Shown here piece by piece: positions 18,917-27,519 of a stretch of DNA of 64,000 bases. Made by a program: the position numbers and the translations under genes. This stretch comes from Novosphingobium sp. PhB165 (GTDB taxonomy: Bacteria > Pseudomonadota > Alphaproteobacteria > Sphingomonadales > Sphingomonadaceae), in contig NZ_SLVB01000005.1 of the NCBI RefSeq assembly GCF_004341845.1, positions 372,001 through 436,000 on the forward strand, written 5' to 3'. Numbering within the stretch: the first letter of the stretch is position 1; every line of letters begins with the position of its first letter. The notes under the pieces are model-generated. The model was not told the origin of the DNA. It ran no database searches and saw only the letters and a program-made list of their open reading frames with translations.

Positions 18917-21226
18917 ATGTCCGTTCGTATTCCGCATTCCTTCCGTTCCGCCGCGCTTGCCGGTACCGCGCTTTCGGCACTCCTTCTCGGCGGCGCCGCG
19001 CATGCTGCGGACGTTCCGGCCGATGCTGCCGCTCCTGCCGCAGCCGATGCCGCACCCGCAGCTGAGGGCGCCGACGGTGAAGGCGGTTCGGGCCTTACCG
19101 ACATCGTCGTTACCGCGCAGAAGCGCCAGACGAACCTCCAGACCACGCCGATCTCGATCTCTGTCGTCAATTCGCAGGATCTTCAGAACCGCCATGTCGT
19201 CTCGCTCGAATCGCTGGGCGATGGCTCGATCCCCTCGCTGCGCATCGCGCCGATGTTCTCGCGCAGCTCGGCCCTGACCGTGGGCATGCGCGGCGTCGGC
19301 ACGCTGGGCGATGCCAACCAGCCCGCCCGTGACCAGGGCGTGGGCGTCTACATCGACGGCGTGTTCCAGGGCCGTGCGCAGGGCCTGGGCTCGGCGCTCT
19401 ACGACGTCGAGCGCATCGAAGTGCTCAAGGGCCCGCAGGGCACCCTGTTCGGCCGCAACACCGAAGGCGGCGCGATCAGCATCGTCACCAAGAAGCCCAG
19501 CGGCGAATTCGCGGCGCGCGGCAGCGTCGGCGTGGGCAACTACGATTCGCGTGAAGCCAGCCTGCACGTCGATCTGCCCAGCTTCGCCAATATCTCCGTC
19601 AAGCTGGACGGCGTGATCAACACGCGCGGCGGCACGGTGGACAACCCGCTCGCCAGCGCGCGCGATTTCAACGCCTACAACAAGAAGGGCGCGCACGCGG
19701 CTGTTTACTGGGAACCCAGCAGCAACTTCAACGCGCTCTATTCGTTCGACATTTCGCGCGACGAGACCACGCCGTACTACCTCCAGCTGCTGAGCAAGAC
19801 CACCGGCCCGCTGCTGCAGATGCAGGACGAACGCGCCGATACCGCCAACATCGGCGTGCCGCAGCCCTGGGCGCTCGGCAAGACGCACGGCCACCTGCTG
19901 ACGCTGGACTGGACGATTTCGCCCGAACTGGAAGTGAAGTCGATCAGCTCCTACCGCCAGCTCAGCCAGACCCAGAACGACAACGGTTCGAGCAACCTTG
20001 GCGTCTTCATCAAGGGCTACAGCAACAACACCGCGTTCAGCCGCTTCAGCCTCGCCGATACCTGGCAGAAGCAGTACAGCCAGGAACTCCAGCTGATCGG
20101 TACGCTGAAGGAGCTGACCTTCGTGACCGGCGCCTTCTATTACCATGAGAAGGTCAACGACAACGCCTGGACGCCTTACACCAACCAGTGGAACGCGGAC
20201 GGCACGGCCTATACCATTCTCGCCACGCCGACCTCTTCGATCCCGTTCCCCGACCGCGCCAGCCATGCGAAGACGGAAAGCGTCGGCGTGTTCGGTCAGG
20301 CGACCTGGACGCCCGAGATGCTGAACGAGATCGTCCACCTCACTGCCGGCGGCCGCTATACGCATGACGCCAAGACCGGCGGTCTGGACGAAGTGAACGG
20401 CGTGGCCACCGACTACACGCTCGACAAGTCGTGGGATCATTTCGACCCGATGGTGAACCTTGCGGTCGACGTGGCGCCGGACGTGCACGTCTACGGCAAA
20501 TACAGCACCGGCTATAAGGCCGGCGGCGCCAACAGCCGCTCGCTTACTTATCGCGCCTTCAACCCGGAATCGGTTGCGACCTTCGAAATCGGCGCGAAGA
20601 CCGAGTTCCTCGACAACCACGCCCGCTTTAACATCGCTGCCTATACCTCGGCCTACAAGGATATGCAGATCGACTTCAACGCGCCGGTCGCCAACACCAC
20701 GCGCGGCACGATCGAGACCACCAATGCCGATGGCAACGGCCGCATCAAGGGCATCGAAGCCGATCTGACCGTCACGCCGCTGGAAGGGCTGACGCTGAGC
20801 GGCTCCTATGCCTATACCGACGTGCACCTGCCGCCCGCGCCGAACCCGTTTATGGGCAACGTGTTGACCCCGGTCTACGCGGTCTACACGCCCGACCATG
20901 CCGCCAGCGGCGCCGTCGATTACCAGCTGCCGGTGGACAACGCCTCGCTGCACTTCCACCTCGACGGCAACTATTCCTCGGGTCAGTACTCGATGGCCAA
21001 CGATCCGACGAAGACCGGTTCCTCGTTCGTCGTCAACGGCCGCATCGCGCTGGGCGACATGGAAATGCCCGGCACCGGCGCCAAGCTGGAACTGGCGGTC
21101 TGGGCCCGCAATCTCTTCAACGAACAGCATACTTTCGTGAAGGCCAACGGCGGTGCGTCGCTCGGCTACTACGGCATCTTCAACGACCCGCGCACCTTCG
21201 GCGTGCAGGCGACCATCCAATACTGA
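18917..21226 (+). CDS. TonB-dependent outer-membrane receptor
   Basis: 769 residues. Signal peptide (cleavage after AAHA), an Ala-rich linker, a plug domain (GLTDIVVTAQKRQTNLQTTP as TonB box region; DVERIEVLKGPQGTLFGRNT), then a 22-strand barrel ending QATIQY with a terminal aromatic. It imports an unknown substrate with energy from TonB. ATG at 18917 is used. It is followed 25 bases later by a phosphatase gene and faces a double-TetR regulator. The sequence resembles sphingomonad receptors near catabolic genes, but the ligand cannot be inferred. Confidence 0.94.
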   Translation: MSVRIPHSFRSAALAGTALSALLLGGAAHAADVPADAAAPAAADAAPAAEGADGEGGSGLTDIVVTAQKRQTNLQTTPISISVVNSQDLQNRHVVSLESLGDGSIPSLRIAPMFSRSSALTVGMRGVGTLGDANQPARDQGVGVYIDGVFQGRAQGLGSALYDVERIEVLKGPQGTLFGRNTEGGAISIVTKKPSGEFAARGSVGVGNYDSREASLHVDLPSFANISVKLDGVINTRGGTVDNPLASARDFNAYNKKGAHAAVYWEPSSNFNALYSFDISRDETTPYYLQLLSKTTGPLLQMQDERADTANIGVPQPWALGKTHGHLLTLDWTISPELEVKSISSYRQLSQTQNDNGSSNLGVFIKGYSNNTAFSRFSLADTWQKQYSQELQLIGTLKELTFVTGAFYYHEKVNDNAWTPYTNQWNADGTAYTILATPTSSIPFPDRASHAKTESVGVFGQATWTPEMLNEIVHLTAGGRYTHDAKTGGLDEVNGVATDYTLDKSWDHFDPMVNLAVDVAPDVHVYGKYSTGYKAGGANSRSLTYRAFNPESVATFEIGAKTEFLDNHARFNIAAYTSAYKDMQIDFNAPVANTTRGTIETTNADGNGRIKGIEADLTVTPLEGLTLSGSYAYTDVHLPPAPNPFMGNVLTPVYAVYTPDHAASGAVDYQLPVDNASLHFHLDGNYSSGQYSMANDPTKTGSSFVVNGRIALGDMEMPGTGAKLELAVWARNLFNEQHTFVKANGGASLGYYGIFNDPRTFGVQATIQY

Positions 21227-21251
21227 GCCTGAGAGAACATAAGGAAAAACA

Positions 21252-22136
21252 ATGAAGATCCGTCAGATTGCCATCCTCGGGGCAGCGCTTGTCGCGCTGT
21301 CCACCCCGGCTTTCTTCGCCGCCCAGGCCGCCGGTGAAGCACCCGTCACCGCAGGCGCTCCTGCTGCGCACCAGCGCCTGCTGCCGCTTGAAGGCGGCCG
21401 CAACTTCCGTGACCTTGGCGGCTATCGCACTGCCGACGGCCACACCGTGAAGTGGGGCCTGTTGTTCCGCTCGGGCTCGATGGTGGATCTGACGGCGGGC
21501 GATCTTGCCTACCTCAACAAGCTGGGCCTCAAGACCGTCTGCGACTACCGCGACAAGAACGAGCGCAAGGCCGAGCCGATGCCGTGGGCGGCCGGAACCG
21601 GCCCGACCATCTTCGCCGACGACTATGACGGCATGGCGATCGGCCTGATGCCCAAGGACATGGCCAAGATCACGCCGGAAGGCGCGACCGGGATGATGGC
21701 CAAGAGCTATCCGATGATGCTCAAGACTTTCGGGCCGCAGTACAAGCGCATGTTTGCGCAGTTGCTGGCGGGACAGGCGCCGCTGGCCTTCAACTGCTCG
21801 GCCGGCAAGGACCGCACCGGCGTTTCCGCCGCGCTGCTGCTCACCGCGCTGGGTGTGCCGCGTGAGACGGTGATCCAGGACTACCTGCTCACTAACCAGT
21901 ACCTCCCAGCGGCGATGGCCAAGGCGAAGACTTCGCCGAATGCCGCTACCGGACAGGCCTTCCTGTCGCTGCCGCCTGCCGTGCAGTCGGCGTTCATGAA
22001 GGCGGACCGCAGCTATATCGAGGCCGCGCTCAGCCAGCTCGACGCGCACCCGGGCGGCGCCATGGGCTACTTCAAGGACGAGATGGGCATGGATCAGGCG
22101 CAGATCGACAAGCTGCGCGCGATGTACCTCGACTGA
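21252..22136 (+). CDS. exported tyrosine-phosphatase-like protein
   Basis: 294 residues with a signal peptide (MKIRQIAILGAALVALSTPA) and the protein-tyrosine/serine phosphatase type 3 fold: RNFRDLGGYRTADGHTVKWG near the start and the CX5R loop NCSAGKDRTG (Cys about 181). Family members dephosphorylate proteins, phospholipids or inositol phosphates. Being exported and sharing a transcript with a TonB receptor, it may process the imported ligand in the periplasm; this is inference. A good ribosome site (AAGGAAAAAC) lies upstream. Confidence 0.9.
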   Translation: MKIRQIAILGAALVALSTPAFFAAQAAGEAPVTAGAPAAHQRLLPLEGGRNFRDLGGYRTADGHTVKWGLLFRSGSMVDLTAGDLAYLNKLGLKTVCDYRDKNERKAEPMPWAAGTGPTIFADDYDGMAIGLMPKDMAKITPEGATGMMAKSYPMMLKTFGPQYKRMFAQLLAGQAPLAFNCSAGKDRTGVSAALLLTALGVPRETVIQDYLLTNQYLPAAMAKAKTSPNAATGQAFLSLPPAVQSAFMKADRSYIEAALSQLDAHPGGAMGYFKDEMGMDQAQIDKLRAMYLD

Positions 22137-22256
22137 TCGAGGGGAACTTCCCGGGCGGGCTTTCGCATGGGGGCAGGGGTGTGATTACCTTGCGTGGTTT
22201 GCCCGGGAAGTTTCAGGAAATGCACGACCTTTCCAGCGTGACCTCCCGCCCACACA

Positions 22257-22336
22257 CCGCTCATCCTGAGCTTGTCGAAGGATAGGAGCCTCAGCGCCAC
22301 GCCGCAGAGGGCTTCGACAAGCTCAGCCTGAGCGGG
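22257..22336. repeat. short inverted-repeat element, family B (copy 2)
   Basis: 80 bases with arms CCGCTCATCCTGAGCTTGTC and CTTCGACAAGCTCAGCCTGA. It differs from the copy at 22574-22653 at about two positions in the centre. The two flank a family C element. Confidence 0.9.
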
Positions 22337-22367
22337 ATTGGGGGCAGGTCGGAAAAAGCAAATCGGA

Positions 22368-22512
22368 TCACGCGGAGACGCGGAGGCGCAGAGATGTCGC
22401 TCGGGGCCGCGATCTCGCCTTCTTCATCCGACACTGCGGCAACCGCTGCCTTGGAGCGGGAAACGACTTCTCCCGAAGCGCTACACCTTTGCGACTCTGC
22501 GCCTCTGCGTGA
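22368..22512. repeat. inverted-repeat element, family C (copy 4)
   Basis: Arms TCACGCGGAGACGCGGAGGC and GACTCTGCGCCTCTGCGTGA bound 145 bases. It sits between the two near-identical family B copies. Confidence 0.85.
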
Positions 22513-22573
22513 ACCCATTTTTCTTTTGCGCAGTGTTCGATGAACAGAGGAAACTGCCTCACTTTCTCACGCA

Positions 22574-22653
22574 CCGCTCATCCTGAGCTTGTCGAAGGAT
22601 AGGGGCCACAGCGCCACGCCGCAGAGGGCTTCGACAAGCTCAGCCTGAGCGGG
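22574..22653. repeat. short inverted-repeat element, family B (copy 3)
   Basis: 80 bases, a direct near-identical copy of 22257-22336. The whole gap 22137-22761 holds only these three elements and no gene. Confidence 0.9.
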
Positions 22654-22761
22654 ATCGAAACGATGGTCGGGAGGAGAGGAAAGCAGTGATGTCCGTTTTT
22701 TGAAGCATTGCGGCACCGTGCCGAAGGGCTGATGTGTTGGGGATTCGGCCAATCTACTTTG

Positions 22762-23082
22762 CTATGAGTAGCCGATGCCGAGTAGTTGAAGGACGTGAAT
22801 GCCCTTTTGACTCAGATCGATAGATGTTCCGGTCATCGCGATAGGATCAGGCCGACTGCCTTCCAAGGCTTCGCGCAACCGTCTTTGCCATTCTGTTTTA
22901 GGAATGGGTTCGAACGGATGTCGAACTGCTGATAATTCAATAAGCTCCCGTTCAGCCAGATAGAACAAGCTCTGAACAAAGGAGCCGCGTTCAAACCGCG
23001 AGATTGTCGCGTCAATTTCGAACAGGGATCGTGGCCCGTCTCTTAGTTCATCAAGGACATAGACGACTGGATTCCAATCCAT
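22762..23082 (-). CDS. small soluble orphan protein
   Basis: 106 residues. The start at 23082 (MDWNPVVYVLDELRDGPRSL) has GAGGGGAAGCG just upstream, a strong site, so it is preferred over the open frame to 23139. It is a charged soluble protein with no signal peptide. RSLFEIDATISRFERGSFVQ suggests a helical, perhaps helix-turn-helix-like, segment, but I do not recognise a family. Base composition is visibly more AT-rich than the neighbours and it adjoins a repeat cluster, which suggests acquisition by transfer. Confidence 0.6.
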   Translation of the reverse strand: MDWNPVVYVLDELRDGPRSLFEIDATISRFERGSFVQSLFYLAERELIELSAVRHPFEPIPKTEWQRRLREALEGSRPDPIAMTGTSIDLSQKGIHVLQLLGIGYS

Positions 23083-23353
23083 AAATCGCTTCCCCTCAAA
23101 TACTTCAGATACGGTATCAAAACTGCCGATATTCCACAACGAATGTCGGCGTTGTTGGCGGATCCGGAACAGCAGTTATCCGGCAGAAAGTCCGCATCCC
23201 GGACATAATCCAATCCGCCTCGCACCTACCGCAACAGCCCGCTCGTCCTGCCGTTGCTCCCTCCCGAAAAGCATCATCGCCCCGGCGCCCCGGCGCCTGA
23301 TGTTCCGTCCGCTCGCCGCACGCTAGGCTCTCCCCGATTACAGGAGAGTATCA

Positions 23354-24361
23354 GTGCGCGAATTGGGCTTCGGTTATCTCTACGACATGCGCAACCCGGC
23401 ACCCTGGCGCCGCTCGCCCGAGGCGCTTCATGCTGAAGTGCTCGACGTGGTTGCCGAAACCGAGGCGCTTGGCTTCGATGGTGCGTGGGTGCCTGAGCAT
23501 CACCTTGCCGAGGACGGCTACATGACCTCGCCGATGGTCATGCTGGCGGCGATTGCCGCGCGCACGAAGCGGATGGCGCTGGGGGCAGGGATCGCACTCG
23601 GCCCGCTTTACGAGCCGTTGCGCTTTGCAGAAGACTGCGCGGTGCTCGATGCGATTTCCGGCGGACGGCTCCGGATGGGCCTCGCCATCGGGTACCGGGC
23701 GCGCGAATATGCGGCGCACGGGCTCGACTTCCGCAAGCGCGGCGCGCGGTTCGATGAGTTCCTGCACGTGGTGCGCCGTCTCTGGGCGGGCGAGACGGTC
23801 GATTTCGCGGGCGATCACTTCCGGCTGGAAGGCGCGCGGGTTGCCGCGCTCTCAAGCCGGGGGCAGGTGCCGCTCTACATCGGCGGCTTCGCGCCCAAGG
23901 CGATGGAGCGCGTGGCGAAGTATGGGGACGGCTACTTCGGCAATGCCGATGTCTGGCCGCTCTATCGCCAGAAGCTGGAGGCGCAGGGCAAGGATCCGGC
24001 CGAGGCGAACGTTTGGGTGCAGGAACTGATGCTGGTGGTCGCCCATGACAAGGCGGCGGCGATGGACGAACTGGCCCCGCATTTCCTTCATGTCGCCAAT
24101 TCCTACGCCGCATGGATGGCCGAGGACGGGGCGATCGGCATCGACGATCCGGTGTTCAAGCCGTTGACGCTCGATGCTTTCAAGGCCAGCGGTACGCTGC
24201 GCATCCTCACTCCCGACGAGGCGATCGATCATTTTCGCGGGCTGCGCGAAGCTGCGCCGGTCGAACATGCTACGATGATGATGCCGCCCGGGCTTCCTGC
24301 CGAGCGCTTCCTTGCCTATGCGAAAGTCTTCGCGGACGACGTCATTCCCGCGTTTCGGTAG
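23354..24361 (+). CDS. luciferase-like (LLM) flavin-dependent oxidoreductase
   Basis: 335 residues. The N-terminal barrel begins ELGFGYLYDMRNPAPW and contains LGFDGAWVPEHHLAEDGYMT, GAGIALGPLYEPLRFAEDCA and VPLYIGGFAPKAMERVAKYG, the usual signatures of the F420/FMN-dependent luciferase-like superfamily. The start is GTG at 23354 with CAGGAGAG 7 bases upstream. The IclR regulator begins 6 bases after the stop. Substrate unknown; such enzymes oxidise varied organic compounds. Confidence 0.88.
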   Translation: MRELGFGYLYDMRNPAPWRRSPEALHAEVLDVVAETEALGFDGAWVPEHHLAEDGYMTSPMVMLAAIAARTKRMALGAGIALGPLYEPLRFAEDCAVLDAISGGRLRMGLAIGYRAREYAAHGLDFRKRGARFDEFLHVVRRLWAGETVDFAGDHFRLEGARVAALSSRGQVPLYIGGFAPKAMERVAKYGDGYFGNADVWPLYRQKLEAQGKDPAEANVWVQELMLVVAHDKAAAMDELAPHFLHVANSYAAWMAEDGAIGIDDPVFKPLTLDAFKASGTLRILTPDEAIDHFRGLREAAPVEHATMMMPPGLPAERFLAYAKVFADDVIPAFR

Positions 24362-24367
24362 GACCAG

Positions 24368-25162
24368 ATGAACGACACGGTGCAGGAGGGAGAGCGACGG
24401 GCGGCATCGCCGCAGTCGGTGACGCGGGTGATCCGCCTGCTCGAAGTGCTTTGCGCCAGCAGCGAGCCGGTCTCGCTGGCCGATCTCAGCCGCCGTCTCG
24501 CCACGCCCAAGAGCAGTCTGGCGGCGTTGCTGCGGGGGCTTGCTGACGAAGGGTTCGTGACTGGACTGGACGGTGCGTGGCGGCTCGGGCCGGGCGCCTT
24601 CGGGCTGGGCAGCGCGCTGACCGAGGCGCGGCGACGGCTGCAAAGTTCCGACCTCATCCGCGACGGCATGCGGCGCCTCAGCCGTGCCAGCGGCGAGACG
24701 GTGCTGCTCGGCGTCGGTGAGCCGCAGGGCGACAGCATGACCTATGTCGACCTTGTCGAGAGCAGCCATGTCGTGCGTTATCTTGTCAGCATCGGCGACC
24801 GTAGGCCGTTCTACGCCACGGCGGGCGGGCGGGCGCTCTTGGCCACGTGTTCGCCCGAGGCAGTGGACAGCTATCTCAAGCGGCTGGTCGCCCAGCGGCT
24901 GGCGCCGACCACGCAGGTCGACCGGGCGGCGCTCAGGGCAGAGATCGGCATCGCGCGGGAGCAGGGCTTTGCGCAGACCGTCGATCAGGCGGCCGAGGGC
25001 GTCACCGGCACGGCGGCCGTGATCCGCGATGCGGCGGGGCAGGTCGTTGGGGCGCTGGTGATCGCCGCACCGACCGCGCGGGCACGGGATCGGCTTTCCG
25101 AACTGGCGCAGATGGTGGTGGCGGAAGCGGCGCTGATCTCGCGCAGTCTGGGGTTCCGATAG
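24368..25162 (+). CDS. IclR-family transcriptional regulator
   Basis: 264 residues. N-terminal winged helix (VTRVIRLLEVLCASSEPVSL, LSRRLATPKSSLAALLRGLA) and a C-terminal effector-binding domain with PFYATAGGRALLATC and AEGVTGTAAVIRDAAGQVVG. It probably controls the luciferase-like gene just upstream, with which it shares a transcript. Confidence 0.93.
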   Translation: MNDTVQEGERRAASPQSVTRVIRLLEVLCASSEPVSLADLSRRLATPKSSLAALLRGLADEGFVTGLDGAWRLGPGAFGLGSALTEARRRLQSSDLIRDGMRRLSRASGETVLLGVGEPQGDSMTYVDLVESSHVVRYLVSIGDRRPFYATAGGRALLATCSPEAVDSYLKRLVAQRLAPTTQVDRAALRAEIGIAREQGFAQTVDQAAEGVTGTAAVIRDAAGQVVGALVIAAPTARARDRLSELAQMVVAEAALISRSLGFR

Positions 25163-25200
25163 CGCATCAGCGGTACGGTCGGGCGAAATCAGCTCTAACC

Positions 25201-25287
25201 TCGTCGTCCCCCGAAGGCGGGGACCCCGCTTTTCTTGGCGAGCGAGCCGAAAAGATAGCGGGGCCCCCGCCTTCGCGGGGGCGACGG
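25201..25287. repeat. short inverted-repeat element, family A (copy 4)
   Basis: Arms CGTCGTCCCCCGAAGGCGGG and CCCGCCTTCGCGGGGGCGAC around TTTTCTTGGCGAGCGAGCCG. It lies between the convergent IclR and glycosyltransferase genes. Confidence 0.85.
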
Positions 25288-25318
25288 AGTAATGATCGGA
25301 AAGTCCTGATCCGCTCCG

Positions 25319-26386
25319 TCAAGCTGCGCTGAGCAGCCCGCGATCGCCTTCCAGCGCCGCCGTCAGCGCCGCGAGGAACTGGTCGGTCGCGCGTTCCCAT
25401 GAGAACTGTGCGCCTAAAGCCGCTGCGTCTGCCCGGTCGATCCGCAGCGCCTTGCGGATCGCGACGGCAAGATCATCGTCCACCGCTCCGGCGGGCCGAT
25501 CCAGCGGCTCGTCGACGCCGCAGCCATGATGGCCGAGGATGTCGACCGGGCCCGTCACCGGGAAGGCGGCGACCGGCGTGCCGCAGGCCAGCGCCTCGAT
25601 CACCACGAGGCCGAAGGTATCGGTCAGGCTGGGAAACACGAAGCAGTCGGCGGTGCGATAGGCGCTGGCCAGAACCTCGCCGCCCAGCGCGCCGAGGAAC
25701 AGCACGTGCGGATAGCGGCGGCGCAGGCTTTCGAGCGCGGGGCCGTCTCCCACCACAACCTTGCTGCCGGGCACGTCCGCGTCGAGGAAGGCCTCAAGGT
25801 TCTTCTCGGGCGCGACGCGGCCGACATTGAGCAGGACCGGGCCGGGCAGGGCGGTCATCGCCGGATGGCGCGGGCCGTGGGGGCGGAATTGGCCGTGGTC
25901 GATGCCCCGGCTCCAGCGCCGGGTATGGCCGATGCCGCGCTCGCTCAGTTCCTTGGCAAGGCTGGCGGTGGAGACCAGGACGGCCTGGCTCGGCGCGTGG
26001 AAGCGCTGCATGATCGGCCAGAAGCGTTCGGCGCTGATCCCGGTGCGCACGGCGGCATATTCTGGAAAGCGGGTATGGAAGGCCGAAGTGAACGGCACCC
26101 CGCGGGCGAGGCACCAGCCGCGCGCAGCCCAGCCGATCGGGCCTTCGGTGGCGATATGGACGATGTCCGGCCGCGTCCGGTCAAGCATCCGGCGCACCCC
26201 GAAGCGCGGGGCCATGGCCAGCCGGATCGAGGGATAGCCGGGCATCGGCACGGTCAGGAACTGCTCGGGCGTCAGCGTTTCGACCTGATGACCGCGCCGG
26301 ACCAGTTCATCCAGCGTGGCCGAGAGCGAGCGGACGACGCCGTTGACTTGGGGAAGCCAGGCGTCGGTCGCCAGCGTCAGCTTCAC
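25319..26386 (-). CDS. GT4-type glycosyltransferase, lipid-linked type
   Basis: 355 residues with a GT-B fold. The N-terminal acceptor half begins LATDAWLPQVNGVVRSLSAT; the C-terminal donor half has LNVGRVAPEKNLEAFLD, VVGDGPALESLRRRYP and the EX7E-type motif FPSLTDTFGLVVIEALACGT. This sequence type is shared with bacterial diacylglycerol glycosyltransferases (sulfolipid or glucuronosyl type), which fits the coupled LpxH-like partner. A role in glycolipid synthesis at the inner membrane is likely. Its start overlaps the phosphoesterase stop (ATGA). Confidence 0.87.
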   Translation of the reverse strand: MKLTLATDAWLPQVNGVVRSLSATLDELVRRGHQVETLTPEQFLTVPMPGYPSIRLAMAPRFGVRRMLDRTRPDIVHIATEGPIGWAARGWCLARGVPFTSAFHTRFPEYAAVRTGISAERFWPIMQRFHAPSQAVLVSTASLAKELSERGIGHTRRWSRGIDHGQFRPHGPRHPAMTALPGPVLLNVGRVAPEKNLEAFLDADVPGSKVVVGDGPALESLRRRYPHVLFLGALGGEVLASAYRTADCFVFPSLTDTFGLVVIEALACGTPVAAFPVTGPVDILGHHGCGVDEPLDRPAGAVDDDLAVAIRKALRIDRADAAALGAQFSWERATDQFLAALTAALEGDRGLLSAA

Positions 26387-27333
26387 TCGGCGGCCTCCGC
26401 CAGCGCATCGGCTGAAACGGTGTGGCCTCCTGTTTCGGCGATCCAGTCGATGATCGAGATATGGCCGCTGGCATCTTCGACCAGCGCGGTGCAGCTTTCC
26501 ACCCAGTCGCCGTCGTTATAGTAAGTGATGCCGCCGAACTGGCGGATCTCGGCACAGTGGATGTGGCCGCAGACCACCCCGTCGAACCCGCGCGAGATCG
26601 CCTCGTTCGCGACAGCTTCCTCGTAGCTGCACACGTACTGGACGGCGTTCTTGACCTTCTTCTTCATGTAGGCCGAGAGCGACCAGTACGGCAGCTTCAG
26701 GCGGCGGCGCACCGCGTTGAACACGATGTTGGCGCGCAGCAGCATGCCGTATGCCTTGTCGCCCAGAAACGCGAGCCAGCGGGCATAGAGCACCACGCCG
26801 TCGAAAGCATCGCCGTGGGTGACCAGCAGGCGGCGGCCGTCCTTGGTTTCGTGGACCGCTTCCAGCACCAGTTCCACGCCGCCGAAAGTGAGGCCCGCAT
26901 AGTCGCGCAGCATCTCGTCATGGTTGCCCGCGACGAAGACCACGCGGGTACCGCGATGGGCCATCTTGAGGATGCGGCGGATCACTTCGTTGTGGGCGTC
27001 GGGCCAGTACCAGCCCTTGCGCAGGCGCCAGCCGTCGACAATGTCGCCAACGAGGTAGAGCGTCTTGCATTCAATGGAGCGCAGGAAATCGACCAGCATC
27101 TCGGCATTGCAGCCGCGTGTGCCGAGGTGGACGTCGGAGATCCACACGGTGTCGTACTTGCGCTTGGGGCGGAAGCCCTTGGGATCGGGCAAATCGAGCC
27201 AGGCGGGAATCTTGCCGCCGGGTTCGCCGCCGCTGTCGTTGCCGACAGCAAGGCCCGTGGTGCGTTCGAAGAGTGCCTGCACGTCGTTGCGCATCGTTCC
27301 AAAACCCCCGTTTCGCTGTGTCATATTTGGCAT
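26383..27333 (-). CDS. LpxH-like metallophosphoesterase
   Basis: 316 residues of the calcineurin-like family, close to UDP-2,3-diacylglucosamine diphosphatase. Metal motifs: SDVHLGTRG, GDIVDGWRLRKG, AGNHDEML, VTHGDAFD and GHIHCAEI. Unlike E. coli LpxH (240 residues) it carries an N-terminal extension of about 60 residues. A second in-frame ATG at 27294 could be the true start. It is cotranscribed with the glycosyltransferase, so a job in glycolipid or lipid A-related metabolism is plausible but the substrate is not proven. Confidence 0.85.
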   Translation of the reverse strand: MPNMTQRNGGFGTMRNDVQALFERTTGLAVGNDSGGEPGGKIPAWLDLPDPKGFRPKRKYDTVWISDVHLGTRGCNAEMLVDFLRSIECKTLYLVGDIVDGWRLRKGWYWPDAHNEVIRRILKMAHRGTRVVFVAGNHDEMLRDYAGLTFGGVELVLEAVHETKDGRRLLVTHGDAFDGVVLYARWLAFLGDKAYGMLLRANIVFNAVRRRLKLPYWSLSAYMKKKVKNAVQYVCSYEEAVANEAISRGFDGVVCGHIHCAEIRQFGGITYYNDGDWVESCTALVEDASGHISIIDWIAETGGHTVSADALAEAAE

Positions 27334-27519
27334 CTTCGCGTTGCGCGGGCGTGACGGTTGCGGGTCAATTCGATGACAGGAAATTTGTGTCTCTGTGCCA
27401 ACTGCCGGCAGGCTTCTGTTTTGACGGCAGTATTGTCCGAATTGTCACGTGATCGTCACAGTCACCGGGCAATTAGCCGCGCGTGCCCCTGAACATCGGG
27501 GCAAAAAGGCGCGGGGGCC

